Positions 45,779 to 59,704 of a stretch of 64,000 nucleotides of DNA are shown piece by piece. Location: contig NC_087386.1 of assembly GCF_963675165.1 (NCBI RefSeq), positions 5,839,566 to 5,903,565 of the forward strand, written 5' to 3'. The notes under the pieces are model-generated. The model ran no database searches. It was not told the origin of the DNA and saw only the letters and a program-made list of their open reading frames with translations. The position numbers and the translations under genes were made by a program. This stretch comes from Halichondria panicea (taxonomy: Eukaryota; Porifera; Demospongiae; Suberitida; Halichondriidae). The first letter of the stretch is position 1, and every line of letters starts with the position of its first letter.

Positions 45779-46142
45779 AGATGATCCGTGGAGCTGGGAA
45801 TTTGATGGAGTTTATCTTAACATCTGACTGGTGATTATTTCACTGCTTCTCGAGCCTTACTCTGTGTGACAGCCTCGCTTCTTTGATGGAGAACTGTGCT
45901 TCTTTATCTTGACAAGAGGAGGATGTCCCTAGGCCCTATTGTTAATGTTATCATGTTATTGCTTAATTAAATAGTCAGCATGCTCGTTTAACTATTATAT
46001 TGAGTTTGTTTCATTAATGATCTTTTCCATTCTCTGCTAGATCTATCTGAGCATGCGCAGTAAGCATGTGTTTTGCCCCTTATTATGTAAACCCCAGAGT
46101 AAACAGTAAGAATGTGCCCTGCCCTTTATGTAAACTGTGTAA
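45779..46142. promoter_or_regulatory. Bidirectional promoter between COLGALT and kinase C
   Basis: 364 bp between divergent ATGs. It carries GCATGCGCAG at 46051-46060 and is partly colinear with 2436-2678, with about 120 bp of extra AT-rich sequence in the middle. Confidence 0.5.
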
Positions 46143-49100
46143 ATGGCTACAAGAAGTGACCTTGATGCTCTGGTGGTCCAAGTGGAAGGATTGAATCTAG
46201 AGGAGAACAAAGCTGGCTCAGGGGCTTATGGCTGTGTCTTTAGAGTGACGGTGAATGGAAGACACTGCATTGCTAAGAAGCTTCACTCCATATTGCTCCA
46301 AGAGCGATCCCTTGGACAGAGGGAGAGCATTGTGACAAAGTTCAGAAATGAATGTCATATTCTGAGTGTTTTACATCACCCCAACATAGTTGGTTTCGTT
46401 GGAGTCCATTACGGCCGCGATAAGAACGACATCAGTCTAATAATGGAGAGGCTTCATTCCGACTTGGCTGATTTCGTTGAAACCCATCGAGACACGAATA
46501 TCGCCACTAGAATCCATATCCTGTATGATGTATCCAAGGGACTGCACTATCTCCACTCTCTGACCCCTCCCCTCATCCATCGTGACCTCACTGCTCCCAA
46601 CATCCTGCTCACTGAGGACCTCACTGCCAAGATCGGAGACCTGGGTGTCTCCAGGTATGTTGTTGTTTTTGCAACAAAGGAAAATGTTTGTTTTAATGAG
46701 TTAGAAACAAAAATGAGTAATATGGGAAAACAAAGGCAAAAATGTAAAACCTAATGTTCATTTACAGGTATGTTGATCTGGAGAGATTGACTCATGTTCT
46801 GACAAACGTCCCAGGAAATCCAACCTACATGCCTCCCGAGTGTCATGTGGAGCCACCCACTTACACTACCAAGCTGGACATCTTCTCATTCGGTCATCTC
46901 ATCATTCACACTGTTATCGGTGATTTCCCTAAAGTCAAGATTGTACCTCATAGTATTCGCAACTATTTCAAGTCCATCGGAGGAAAGGAGGAGCTCATGC
47001 GTCGAAGCACTGCTGTCCATGGTGACAAAATGGGGCAGAAACACGCTCTTTATCCTCTTGTTGTTAGCTGCCTCCATGACCGACCTCAACAGAGACCATC
47101 AGTTGACGAAGTGATTGTCTCACTCAGAAAGCTGTGTCTACAGCAGCCCAGGATGGTACGTGAGTGAGTGGGTGGAGGTATCAAATGTGCATTGTCAGCT
47201 TATATAGTGTTAGTGTCGACTGTATGCTGGTACTTCTGTGTGGGTGGCTATAGAATCTTGAACAGTATATAACATGTACATACAATTTTTGTCATTCCAT
47301 ATTTTGGGTGTGTTTACTGATAATGTATTTTCTCCCAGGAATTTCTGGATGCTTGTAAGACGGGTGATGTGGGTGTGGTTCTGGAGCTACTGGAGTGTGG
47401 GGCTGATCCCAACCAGGCAGACAAGGTGAGGGGAATACTGTCTACAGTGCCAATATGTCCGTTGGTTGATGATCTTGTCTCTACAGAATGGTTGGACTGC
47501 TCTTTACTGGGCCAGTAGGAATGGACATGATGAGATAGTGAGGGCCCTTTTAGCAGCCAAGGCTACAGTCAACACTCAGATCAAGGTTGGTTTTGTTGTA
47601 CAAATACATTTCCCACAACATGCTGTTTACATTGTTTTCCTCCTATGTATAGGAGGGAGAGACCCCTCTTTGGACAGCCAGTTTCCATGGTCACCAGAAA
47701 TGTATGAAGCTCCTAATCGATGCTGGGGCCAATGTTGATGTACCCAATGAGGTGAGTGTAAGTAGCTATATACACATAGCCTCGATTCCAAGCCGATTAA
47801 AGTACGGCCTGGTACTTATTGCATGGTGATAGTGAGCATGTGATAGTTCGTTCTCCAGAATTTGGGGAATCCACTTTTTTCTATCTATGTACATCAGCTT
47901 AGCTCTCTATTGCGTTGTTCCAGAAGGCTTTCACACTAGTCTGAAGCCAGAAGAGGCTCTCATCCACTTTTATGACGGCTGTGTGGTCAGGATATCTTAG
48001 CTTGGATCTGTACAGGCTATGGGAAGTGTATGGTGATTCTTGCATAGACAACCTGGCTATAGGACCATCGTAGACGTAGATGAGAGCCTCCAAACTAGTG
48101 TTGAAGCCTTCTAAGCAATAGATACAGCTTCACGGAACTCAGTATGGAGATAAAATATTACGGAACGTATTCTTAGGGACTAAATTACGGGTACTAAGGT
48201 TTTACGTTTGTAGTACGATTACCCATATTCTGAAGGTACCAGGCAGTATTTTAATGCGGCCTGGAATCGAGGCTACTATACATACATCTCAGAGGCCACT
48301 AGCCACAAAGCCTCCTCATGTTCTATTGACCTGGTCCATTAGACACCAGAGCTAGTCATGTTTGTGTAGAGAGCGCTGGTAGTTGGTGTACCGAGGTACA
48401 ACACGCATCTCGTGATCTATCCAATCTTTTTTACATTGGTTTTCAATGCAATGTGTTCCCCACAATAACTCTGTTATTTTGTGACTAAGGCTCAAGGGTA
48501 GTATAGTTTAGACCTAGATCTAACTGCATGTTTCCGTTGCTGAACCCCAGTGAACCCTATTCAGTTAGGAGATATGCTTGCTACAAATGTTGAGAGCACT
48601 GCACCTTTCATATACATCTGGACGAGTTCTAACCAGGACCTCAGCTGGAGAAACACTATAGCTAGCCATAGAGACCTTGAGCAATGTACAGAGCCAGCTA
48701 AATTGTCAGTTACAAGTGTTGTACAAGCCTAGAGTTTGTCGTAGCAAGGTCACGATAAACTGCCAGCTAAGCAAACGTCATCAATTAAAAAAGTGTCCTC
48801 TGCCCCTGACATTAGTGTAGATAGTCATGTGATATTGTATGAGTGATATTGTGTAATGAGTGGATCTGTACTATCTTGACTCTGTACAGACTGGAACCAC
48901 TGCATTGTGGGTAGCTGCTCAGAATGGTCATGTGAGGGCAGTGGAATTGTTGATTGCTGCCAAAGCTAGAGTTGACATTCAAAATAAGGTGAGATTTACT
49001 AGAGTAGTGGATTGAGTAGTGGATTAGCTGGTCCAGTTGCGGGTTAGTGTAAAGCTGGAATGCGGAATAGAACGAAAGATGGAATGACTAAAAAGAGAGC

Positions 49101-52100
49101 TGCTGATGGTGTTCTTAGTCTTAAATACTTGTGCTACAGAAACCTTTTATAGACACAAAGCTAATTTTAGAAGACTATTACTATAGGAGTAAAAAAATTA
49201 GACGGAGTATAATTATAGTAGCAACATTGAACATTACAAATACACATAATTATACGTGTCTATAGACTTAGCGAAGTAATTATGTTGTGCCCAAAGTAAG
49301 GTGGAGTGTGAAGTCTATAGCTGTACAGGACACTCCAAAGCTATACCTTTCTTCAATCTGCATGCCTGCAAAGTTTTGGCCCTTGGTGAAACTTTAAACG
49401 ATTTGTGCGTGTTGAAGAGACACACTGACCAAGCCTTTTGCCATTGATTTCCACACACATTGGGTTGTGGAGTCAGCAAATTCCACATTTATACTCTCAA
49501 CAATGAAACTGTTATCTCAATATCTACCACTGTGCAACAGTGTGTGTAAGTTGTTGATCCTCTTTCCAATAACAGGTGTCATGTGATTATTACAGCCAGC
49601 TACATGTTCCGTTCCATATCTGCATTCCAGCTTTTACACTAACCCTCCAGTTGGTGTTATACATAATTATAATTATGGTTTATGGTCTATATAACACAGG
49701 ACAACCAGACAACTCTGTATGCATGTAGCCAGTAACAACAGCATCGTGATCTCTCTTTTAATTGCATTCCAATCTTTTTTACATTGGTTTTCAATGTAGT
49801 GTGTTCCCTACAATAACTCTATTATTCTGTGACTAAGGCTCAAGGGTAGTATAGTTTAGACCTAGATCTAACTGTTTCTGTCGCTGAACCCCAGTGAACC
49901 CTATTCAGTTAGTACAGGCTATGGGAAGTGTATGGTGCCTCTTGACTGCTTCTTGCGAAGACAACCTGGCTATAGGACCATCATAGACGTAGATGAGAGC
50001 CTCCAATCTAGTGTTCAAGCCTTCTAAGTAATAAATACAGCTTCACAGAACTCAGATGGAGATAAAATATTACAGAACATATTCTTAGTAAAGGGACTAA
50101 ATTACGGGTACTAAGGTTTTACGTTCGTAGTACGATTACCCATATTCTGAAGGTACCAGGCCGTATTTTAATGCGGCCTGGAATCGAGGCTACTATACAC
50201 ACATCTCAGATCAGAGGCCACTAGCCACAGAGCCTCCCCATGTTCTGTTGACCTGGTCCATTAGACACCAGAGCTAGTCATGTTTGTGTAGAGAGCGCTG
50301 GTAGTTGGTGTACCGAGGTACAACACGCATCTCGTGATCTATCCAATCTTTTTATGCCTCGAGGCGTAGCCGCACGAGGGATACGGTAAAGCTGACTGTG
50401 TGTGTGTGTGTGTGTGTGTGTGTCTGTGTGTCTGTGTGTCTGTGTGTCTGTGTGTCTGTTCCAGCTGTAACTGCTCAACGGTTGCAATGCGACGAAAACT
50501 AACAGCTTCTATAGGCTTCTAGCCACGTTCTCTTGGATTTTGATTCGTGGATTAGCAAACTAAAGCTTCTTTCTCGAGTTATGGCTAGTTTGACTCACAT
50601 TGAAGGCTGTTGCAGTCTCTTCAGAATCTTTCATAGCATCATCTGTCCACACAAACTTTCTATTCAACATATGAGTTAGCCTTGCACTAAAGCGCTAGCT
50701 TTTTGTTAGCTACAAGACTCAGAAAATACCTGTTAAAACAGCTAGCTAGCAGTAGCCATTTGTGAAATTGATCTCTTTGGACACACCCTTTAATTATTCC
50801 TATAGATGTAATGCGCATGCGCGCTCATTCCCCAGATCCAGATCCTCCTGGCAGAATCATATTTTTCTTGAGGGCCTGGTAAGCCACAAAACACTACTAT
50901 AGATAACAATATGTATGTACACAAGTCTTTTCTTCTTAAATATTATAATTATACACTGCATGAACTACAGATCCAATTTTCTTCTTTCTTGAGGTCCTGG
51001 TATTAAAGCCACATAATACAACAATAGATGCATGTAATAAGTCTTTTCTTCTCAGTGACTTTATATAGATAAGCTAACTTTATGAAATAATTATGCACTT
51101 CCGCTTATAATTAATTGAAAACAAAATCTTATTCTTTGTTGCTTCCTAGATCCTTGAGGTCCTGGTATAAGCAGCCACAAAACACAACAATGATACCATA
51201 ATTATACAATTGCAAGTCAGTTTTAGACAGATTATTTTATACACTTTTTCCTCTTCTATACTTTCTCTTTTATACTTTTGAGCGAAAGCAAAAACATGGC
51301 GAGAGGCATTAGCACAGCGCCAGCTTGAACACTAGTTTACATTGGTTTTCAATGCAATGTGTTCCCTACATACAATAACTCTATTATTCTGTGACTAAGG
51401 CTCAAGGGTAGTATAGTTTAGACATAGATCTAACTCTTTCCGTTGCTGAACCCCAGTGAACCCTATTCAGTTAGGAGATATGCTTGCTACAAATGTTGAG
51501 AGCACTGCACCTTTCATATACATCTGGACGAGTTCTAACCAGGACCTCAGCTGGAAAAACACTATAGCTAGCCATAGAGACCTTGAGCAACGTACAAGCG
51601 TTCTACAGGCCTATAGAGTTTGTCGTGACAAGGTCGCGGTTAAGGTTACAGTATACTAATTGCTCATGAATGATTCATAAGATATTTATTTCTCATCACA
51701 ACGTTATTTTTGTAACTTGCAACGATTATCAATGGAAAGAGAACATGGAACAATGCTAGCTACAATAATAACTCAGAGTTTATATGTCGTGTAATCCAAT
51801 GAAGTGGTCTGAGGTCAGCTGGAAAAACTGAGTATTTTGTCGGCAAATTTTGTTGACTGCATAGCTTCTAGGTTGTCTTTCTGACCAGTATTCGATGCCT
51901 GAAGACTTACTGGAGGGCGACTCGAAGAGATCTTGTTCATAGAGACCTTACAGCAAAAAATATATCCTTGTTACTACTCTACAGTCGCTATATTAGCCTA
52001 CAAAAACAGCTAGAAAAATAGCCGTAACTTTGTTGTAACTTACTCTCTTGGGAAAAACTCTTCGAGTCACCTGCCCCTTTATTCGTATAATAAGAAACAG

Positions 52101-55100
52101 CAGAGTATACGGTAAGGAGGGGTTTCCTGGTGCCTGGAATTAACGCAGAGTAACCGATGAGAGCCATTTTACTAGCTGAACTACATTGAACACTCACGCA
52201 GATTTGAGCGTGGGTGGAACAGTATACCGTAACCTTAACTACCAGCTAAACAAACGTCATCACAAATGAAGATTCAATTAAATAAGTGTCGTACCTCCTC
52301 TGCCCTGACATTAGTGTAGATAGTCATGTGATATTGTATGAGTGATACACACACTAATGCAGTATAGGGGGGTGGTCCACTGTGTGGGGGGAGACAACAC
52401 GCACACTAATGCAGTATAGGGGGGTGGTCCACTGTGTGGGGGGAGACAACACGCACACTAATGCAGTATAGGGGGGTGGTCCACTGTGTGGGGGGAGACA
52501 ACACGCACACTAATGCAGTATAGGGGGGTGGTCCACTGTGTGGGGTGGAGACAACACACACACTAATGCAGTATAGGGGGGTGGTCCACCGTGTGGGGGG
52601 AGACAACACGCACACTAATGCAGTATAGGGGGGTGGTCCACCGTGTGGGGGGAGACAACACGCACACTAATGCAGTATAGGGGGGTGGTCCACCGTGTGG
52701 GGGGAGACAACACGCACACTAGGTCCACTGTGTGGGGGGAGACAACACGCACACTAGTGCAGTATAGGGGGGTGGTCCACTGTGTGGGGGGAGACAACAC
52801 GCACACTAATGCAGTATAGGGGGGTGGTCCACTGTGTGGGGGGAGACAACACACACACTATTGCAGTATAGGGGGGTGGTCTACTGTGTGGGGGGAGACA
52901 ATACGCACACTAATGCAGTACAGGGGGGTGGTCCACTGTGTGGGGGGAGACAATACGCACACTAATGCAGTATAGGGGGGTGGTCCACTGTGTGGGGGGA
53001 GACAACACGCACACTAATGCAGTATAGGGGGGTGGTCCACTGTGTGGGGGGAGACAACACACACACTAATGCAGTATAGGGGGGTGGTCCACTGTGTGGG
53101 GGGAGACAACACGCACACTAATGCAGTATAGGGGGGTGGTCCACTGTGTGGGGGGAGACAACACACACACTAATGCAGTATAGGGGGGTGGTCCACTGTG
53201 TGGGGGGAGACAATACATTTCCCACAACATGCTGTTTACATTGTTTTCCTCCTATGTATAGGAGGGAGAGACCCCTCTTTGGACAGCCAGTTTCCATGGT
53301 CACCAGAAATGTATGAAGCTCCTAATCGATGCTGGGGCCAATGTTGATGTACCCAATGAGGTGAGTGTAAGTAGCTTTATACACATAGCCTCGATTCCAA
53401 GCCGATTAAAGTACGGCCTGGTACTTATTGCATGGTGATAGTGAGCATGTGATAGTTCGTTCTCCAGAATTTGGGGAATCCACTTTTTTCTATCTATGTA
53501 CATCAGCTTAGCTCTCTATTGCGTTGTTCCAGAAGGCTTTCACACTAGTCTGAAGCCAGAAGAGGCTCTCATCCACTTTTATGACGGCTGTGTGGTCAGG
53601 ATATCTTAGCTTGGATCTGTACAGGCTATGGGAAGTGTATGGTGATTCTTGCATAGACAACCTGGCTATAGGACCATCGTAGACGTAGATGAGAGCCTCC
53701 AAACTAGTGTTGAAGCCTTCTAAGCAATAGATACAGCTTCACGGAACTCAGTATGGAGATAAAATATTACGGAACGTATTCTTAGGGACTAAATTACGGG
53801 TACTAAGGTTTTACGTTTGTAGTACGATTACCCATATTCTGAAGGTACCAGGCAGTATTTTAATGCGGCCTGGAATCGAGGCTACTATACATACATCTCA
53901 GAGGCCACTAGCCACAAAGCCTCCTCATGTTCTATTGACCTGGTCCATTAGACACCAGAGCTAGTCATGTTTGTGTAGAGAGCGCTGGTAGTTGGTGTAC
54001 CGAGGTACAACACGCATCTCGTGATCTATCCAATCTTTTTTACATTGGTTTTCAATGCAATGTGTTCCCCACAATAACTCTGTTATTTTGTGACTAAGGC
54101 TCAAGGGTAGTATAGTTTAGACCTAGATCTAACTGCATGTTTCCGTTGCTGAACCCCAGTGAACCCTATTCAGTTAGGAGATATGCTTGCTACAAATGTT
54201 GAGAGCACTGCACCTTTCATATACATCTGGACGAGTTCTAACCAGGACCTCAGCTGGAGAAACACTATAGCTAGCCATAGAGACCTTGAGCAATGTACAG
54301 AGCCAGCTAAATTGTCAGTTACAAGTGTTGTACAAGCCTAGAGTTTGTCGTAGCAAGGTCACGATAAACTGCCAGCTAAGCAAACGTCATCAATTAAAAA
54401 AGTGTCCTCTGCCCCTGACATTAGTGTAGATAGTCATGTGATATTGTATGAGTGATATTGTGTAATGAGTGGATCTGTACTATCTTGACTCTGTACAGAC
54501 TGGAACCACTGCATTGTGGGTAGCTGCTCAGAATGGTCATGTGAGGGCAGTGGAATTGTTGATTGCTGCCAAAGCTAGAGTTGACATTCAAAATAAGGTG
54601 AGATTTACTAGAGTAGTGGATTGAGTAGTGGATTAGCTGGTCCAGTTGCGGGTTAGTGTAAAGCTGGAATGCGGAATAGAACGAAAGATGGAATGACTAA
54701 AAAGAGAGCTGCTGATGGTGTTCTTAGTCTTAAATACTTGTGCTACAGAAACCTTTTATAGACACAAAGCTAATTTTAGAAGACTATTACTATAGGAGTA
54801 AAAAAATTAGACGGAGTATAATTATAGTAGCAACATTGAACATTACAAATACACATAATTATACGTGTCTATAGACTTAGCGAAGTAATTATGTTGTGCC
54901 CAAAGTAAGGTGGAGTGTGAAGTCTATAGCTGTACAGGACACTCCAAAGCTATACCTTTCTTCAATCTGCATGCCTGCAAAGTTTTGGCCCTTGGTGAAA
55001 CTTTAAACGATTTGTGCGTGTTGAAGAGACACACTGACCAAGCCTTTTGCCATTGATTTCCACACACATTGGGTTGTGGAGTCAGCAAATTCCACATTTA

Positions 55101-58100
55101 TACTCTCAACAATGAAACTGTTATCTCAATATCTACCACTGTGCAACAGTGTGTGTAAGTTGTTGATCCTCTTTCCAATAACAGGTGTCATGTGATTATT
55201 ACAGCCAGCTACATGTTCCGTTCCATATCTGCATTCCAGCTTTTACACTAACCCTCCAGTTGGTGTTATACATAATTATAATTATGGTTTATGGTCTATA
55301 TAACACAGGACAACCAGACAACTCTGTATGCATGTAGCCAGTAACAACAGCATCGTGATCTCTCTTTTAATTGCATTCCAATCTTTTTTACATTGGTTTT
55401 CAATGTAGTGTGTTCCCTACAATAACTCTATTATTCTGTGACTAAGGCTCAAGGGTAGTATAGTTTAGACCTAGATCTAACTGTTTCTGTCGCTGAACCC
55501 CAGTGAACCCTATTCAGTTAGTACAGGCTATGGGAAGTGTATGGTGCCTCTTGACTGCTTCTTGCGAAGACAACCTGGCTATAGGACCATCATAGACGTA
55601 GATGAGAGCCTCCAATCTAGTGTTCAAGCCTTCTAAGTAATAAATACAGCTTCACAGAACTCAGATGGAGATAAAATATTACAGAACATATTCTTAGTAA
55701 AGGGACTAAATTACGGGTACTAAGGTTTTACGTTCGTAGTACGATTACCCATATTCTGAAGGTACCAGGCCGTATTTTAATGCGGCCTGGAATCGAGGCT
55801 ACTATACACACATCTCAGATCAGAGGCCACTAGCCACAGAGCCTCCCCATGTTCTGTTGACCTGGTCCATTAGACACCAGAGCTAGTCATGTTTGTGTAG
55901 AGAGCGCTGGTAGTTGGTGTACCGAGGTACAACACGCATCTCGTGATCTATCCAATCTTTTTATGCCTCGAGGCGTAGCCGCACGAGGGATACGGTAAAG
56001 CTGACTGTGTGTGTGTGTGTGTGTGTGTGTGTCTGTGTGTCTGTGTGTCTGTGTGTCTGTGTGTCTGTTCCAGCTGTAACTGCTCAACGGTTGCAATGCG
56101 ACGAAAACTAACAGCTTCTATAGGCTTCTAGCCACGTTCTCTTGGATTTTGATTCGTGGATTAGCAAACTAAAGCTTCTTTCTCGAGTTATGGCTAGTTT
56201 GACTCACATTGAAGGCTGTTGCAGTCTCTTCAGAATCTTTCATAGCATCATCTGTCCACACAAACTTTCTATTCAACATATGAGTTAGCCTTGCACTAAA
56301 GCGCTAGCTTTTTGTTAGCTACAAGACTCAGAAAATACCTGTTAAAACAGCTAGCTAGCAGTAGCCATTTGTGAAATTGATCTCTTTGGACACACCCTTT
56401 AATTATTCCTATAGATGTAATGCGCATGCGCGCTCATTCCCCAGATCCAGATCCTCCTGGCAGAATCATATTTTTCTTGAGGGCCTGGTAAGCCACAAAA
56501 CACTACTATAGATAACAATATGTATGTACACAAGTCTTTTCTTCTTAAATATTATAATTATACACTGCATGAACTACAGATCCAATTTTCTTCTTTCTTG
56601 AGGTCCTGGTATTAAAGCCACATAATACAACAATAGATGCATGTAATAAGTCTTTTCTTCTCAGTGACTTTATATAGATAAGCTAACTTTATGAAATAAT
56701 TATGCACTTCCGCTTATAATTAATTGAAAACAAAATCTTATTCTTTGTTGCTTCCTAGATCCTTGAGGTCCTGGTATAAGCAGCCACAAAACACAACAAT
56801 GATACCATAATTATACAATTGCAAGTCAGTTTTAGACAGATTATTTTATACACTTTTTCCTCTTCTATACTTTCTCTTTTATACTTTTGAGCGAAAGCAA
56901 AAACATGGCGAGAGGCATTAGCACAGCGCCAGCTTGAACACTAGTTTACATTGGTTTTCAATGCAATGTGTTCCCTACATACAATAACTCTATTATTCTG
57001 TGACTAAGGCTCAAGGGTAGTATAGTTTAGACATAGATCTAACTCTTTCCGTTGCTGAACCCCAGTGAACCCTATTCAGTTAGGAGATATGCTTGCTACA
57101 AATGTTGAGAGCACTGCACCTTTCATATACATCTGGACGAGTTCTAACCAGGACCTCAGCTGGAAAAACACTATAGCTAGCCATAGAGACCTTGAGCAAC
57201 GTACAAGCGTTCTACAGGCCTATAGAGTTTGTCGTGACAAGGTCGCGGTTAAGGTTACAGTATACTAATTGCTCATGAATGATTCATAAGATATTTATTT
57301 CTCATCACAACGTTATTTTTGTAACTTGCAACGATTATCAATGGAAAGAGAACATGGAACAATGCTAGCTACAATAATAACTCAGAGTTTATATGTCGTG
57401 TAATCCAATGAAGTGGTCTGAGGTCAGCTGGAAAAACTGAGTATTTTGTCGGCAAATTTTGTTGACTGCATAGCTTCTAGGTTGTCTTTCTGACCAGTAT
57501 TCGATGCCTGAAGACTTACTGGAGGGCGACTCGAAGAGATCTTGTTCATAGAGACCTTACAGCAAAAAATATATCCTTGTTACTACTCTACAGTCGCTAT
57601 ATTAGCCTACAAAAACAGCTAGAAAAATAGCCGTAACTTTGTTGTAACTTACTCTCTTGGGAAAAACTCTTCGAGTCACCTGCCCCTTTATTCGTATAAT
57701 AAGAAACAGCAGAGTATACGGTAAGGAGGGGTTTCCTGGTGCCTGGAATTAACGCAGAGTAACCGATGAGAGCCATTTTACTAGCTGAACTACATTGAAC
57801 ACTCACGCAGATTTGAGCGTGGGTGGAACAGTATACCGTAACCTTAACTACCAGCTAAACAAACGTCATCACAAATGAAGATTCAATTAAATAAGTGTCG
57901 TACCTCCTCTGCCCTGACATTAGTGTAGATAGTCATGTGATATTGTATGAGTGATATTGTGTAATGAGTGGATCTGTACTATCTTGACTCTGTACAGGAT
58001 GGGACCACAGCATTGTACATGGCCAGTAGGAATGGTCACTGTGGAGTTGTTAGAATGTTGTTGGAGGCCAAGGCTGACGTTCACAATAAGAATAATGTGA

Positions 58101-59704
58101 GTCACGCTGCATGGTGGTCTTTGTGTACTCTGCTGATGCCATGGTTGAGTGTGTGTACTGTCACCTCTGTGTTAGTCTCGTTCCTAGGCCGCTTTTTTCG
58201 AAGGGGGAAAAGCCTGGTGTCCATTGCTTGGGTGTTAGTGCGCATGGTAATCGTGCACTAATGTAAAACTTTGGCAAACTAGTCCGTTTACTAGGAATAT
58301 GTTCCGTAATACGTACTTCCATACTGAAGCTATGGCTTATGCCCTCTATTGCGTTGGCCAAGAAAGCTAGCACACTTAGTCTGAAGTCTGAGGCCAGTAG
58401 GCTCTCATCTACCTCTAGTTCTACGATGGTCGTATGGCCGGATTGTCTTCTCAAGCAGCAGTTAGAAGTACCATAGGAAGCATGCACAAAGACTTGCCCT
58501 ATAGCCTGTCCTTCCAAGCTCAGGCATCCCGACCATACGACCGTCGTGAAGTAGACGAGAGCCTCTCTGGCTTCAGACTAGTGTGCAAGCCTTCTTGATC
58601 AACACAATAGAAGCACAGCATGGTAGATAGGGGGAAAAGAAGGGGACTCCCCATATTTTACAGCATAACTAAGCGCATGCGCACTATCAGTAGACACCAG
58701 GCCGCATTTTCCTCCCTTCCATTCCAATTGTTTTCCTCCTATGTACAGTGGGGAGAGACCCCTCTTTGGACAGCCAGTTTCCATGGTCACCAGAAATGTA
58801 TGGAGCTCCTAATCGATGCTGGGGCCAATGTTGATGTACCCAAAGAGGTGAGTGTAAGTAGCTGTACACACATCTCAGAGGCCACTAGCCACAGATCCTC
58901 CCTATGTTCTGTTGACCTGGTCCATTATACACCAGACCTAGTCATGTTTGTGTAGAGAGCACTGGTAGTTGGTGTACCGAGGTACGACACACATCTCGTG
59001 ATCTATTCAAACTACGTTGTTTTATATAATGTGTTCCCAACAATAACTCTTATTCTGTGACTAAGGCTCAAGGGTAGTATAGTTTAGACCTAGATCTAAC
59101 TGTTTCCGTCGCTGAACCCGTAAACGTCATCCCAATGGAATATTCAATTCAAAAACAATGTCGTACCTCCTCTGCCCTGACATTAGTGTAGATAGTCATG
59201 TGATATTGTATGAGTGATATTGTGTAATGAGTGGATCTGTACTATCTTGACTCTGTACAGGATGGATCCACTGCGTTGTCGGTAGCTGCTCAGAATGGTC
59301 ATGTGAGGGCAGTGGAAATATTAATTGCTGCAAAAGCTAAAATTGACATTCAACAGAAGGTGAGATTTACTATTTGTCTGTTAGTAATTATTTGGATCTG
59401 TACACAGAACGGAGCCACGGCATTGTACATGGCCAGTAAGAATGGTCACTGTGGAGTTGTTAGAATGTTGTTGGAGGCCAAGGCTGACGTTAAAATCAAA
59501 GCTAATGTGAGTCACGCTGCATGATTGTATATAATTATGATACTGTATATCACCATGGCAACATTAAATCCAGTGGTTTTATGATAAATTCCTTATTTCC
59601 CTTCATCACTAACTGCTCACATACCCACTATACAGGACGGACGTACTGCCTATGATGTGGCTAGTGGGAATGGACACACTCAAGTGTGTGAACTACTACA
59701 CTGA
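46143..59704 (+). CDS. TKL-type kinase with ankyrin repeats, gene C
   Basis: Exons are 46143-46654, 46768-47155, 47339-47425, 47487-47585, 47653-47751, 48890-48988, then duplicated 53262-53360 and 54499-54597, then 57998-58096, 58749-58847, 59261-59359, 59408-59506 and 59636-59704. They total 1,947 nt (648 residues) if all are used, in frame. Kinase motifs are as in gene B (GSGAYGCV, IAKK, HRDLTAPN, GDLG, MPPE). The two duplicated ankyrin exons result from a 5.6-kb tandem duplication that also brought in minisatellite array 3. Since every repeat exon is 99 bp and phase 0, the duplication adds two repeats without a frameshift. Decayed exons are at 49700 and 55309. Confidence 0.82.
46655..46767 (+). 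other. Kinase intron 1, gene C
   Basis: 113 bp, homologous to 11997-12112, with AGGTATGT at both edges. Gene B is uninterrupted at this codon. Confidence 0.85.
47777..48275. mobile_element. Group 1 non-autonomous element, gene C (and its duplicate)
   Basis: Same ends as 13112-13632. The tandem duplicate lies at 53386-53884. A third, partial copy with only the right half lies at 49916-50192 and again at 55525-55801. Confidence 0.7.
48989..50345. repeat. Intron block with decayed ankyrin exon, gene C
   Basis: Paralogous to 14309-16625 and 33116-34838. The remnant exon starts at 49700. Repeated at 54598-55954 in the tandem duplicate. Confidence 0.6.
50346..50700. repeat. GT-headed interspersed repeat, copy 2
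   Basis: GCACGAGGGATACGGTA, then (GT)n and GTGTGTCT repeats to about 50460, then a body homologous to 18120-18320. The tandem duplicate is at 55955-56309. Confidence 0.5.
50860..51200. repeat. Three diverged direct repeats (CTTGAGGTCCTGGTA)
   Basis: CTTGAGG(G/T)CCTGGTA, then GCCACAAAACAC-like phrases, recur at about 50868, 50990 and 51152. They are AT-rich and non-coding. The same three are in the tandem duplicate at about 56477-56809. Confidence 0.5.
52348..53211. repeat. 52-bp minisatellite array 3 (about 17 units)
   Basis: It sits exactly between the two copies of the 4.7-kb duplication. It includes one 17-bp-deleted unit at about 52720 and the neighbouring variants TATTGCAG and GGTCTACTG, in the same order as at 42338-42540. 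Confidence 0.95.
53212..57956. repeat. 4.7-kb tandem duplication, second copy
   Basis: Duplicate of 47603-52347. It begins inside ACAATACATTTCCC, where minisatellite and intron share CAATACA-like bases. It ends at GAGTGATA, after which the normal intron sequence (TTGTGTAATGAG) continues. Confidence 0.9.
58174..58725. mobile_element. Group 2 non-autonomous element, truncated copy in gene C
   Basis: Left end as at 16803. The right end is missing: sequence jumps from CTTCCATTCCA into the next ankyrin intron (ATTGTTTTCCTCC). It contains the VDESLLASD-type open segment also seen, diverged, in group 1 elements. Confidence 0.65.

Larger units (their letters stand above)
47603..52347. repeat. 4.7-kb tandem duplication, first copy
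   Basis: The same sequence returns at 53212-57956 with an offset of 5,609 bp. I saw only one substitution (AGCTATATAC against AGCTTTATAC near 47769/53378) in the parts I compared. Array 3 lies between the copies. Confidence 0.9.

Noticed and set aside
50278-50487. Frame with His-Thr-Asp-Thr-Gln-Thr repeats (also 55887-56096)
   Set aside because: A microsatellite translation of (GTGTGTCT)n, present only because of the simple repeat.
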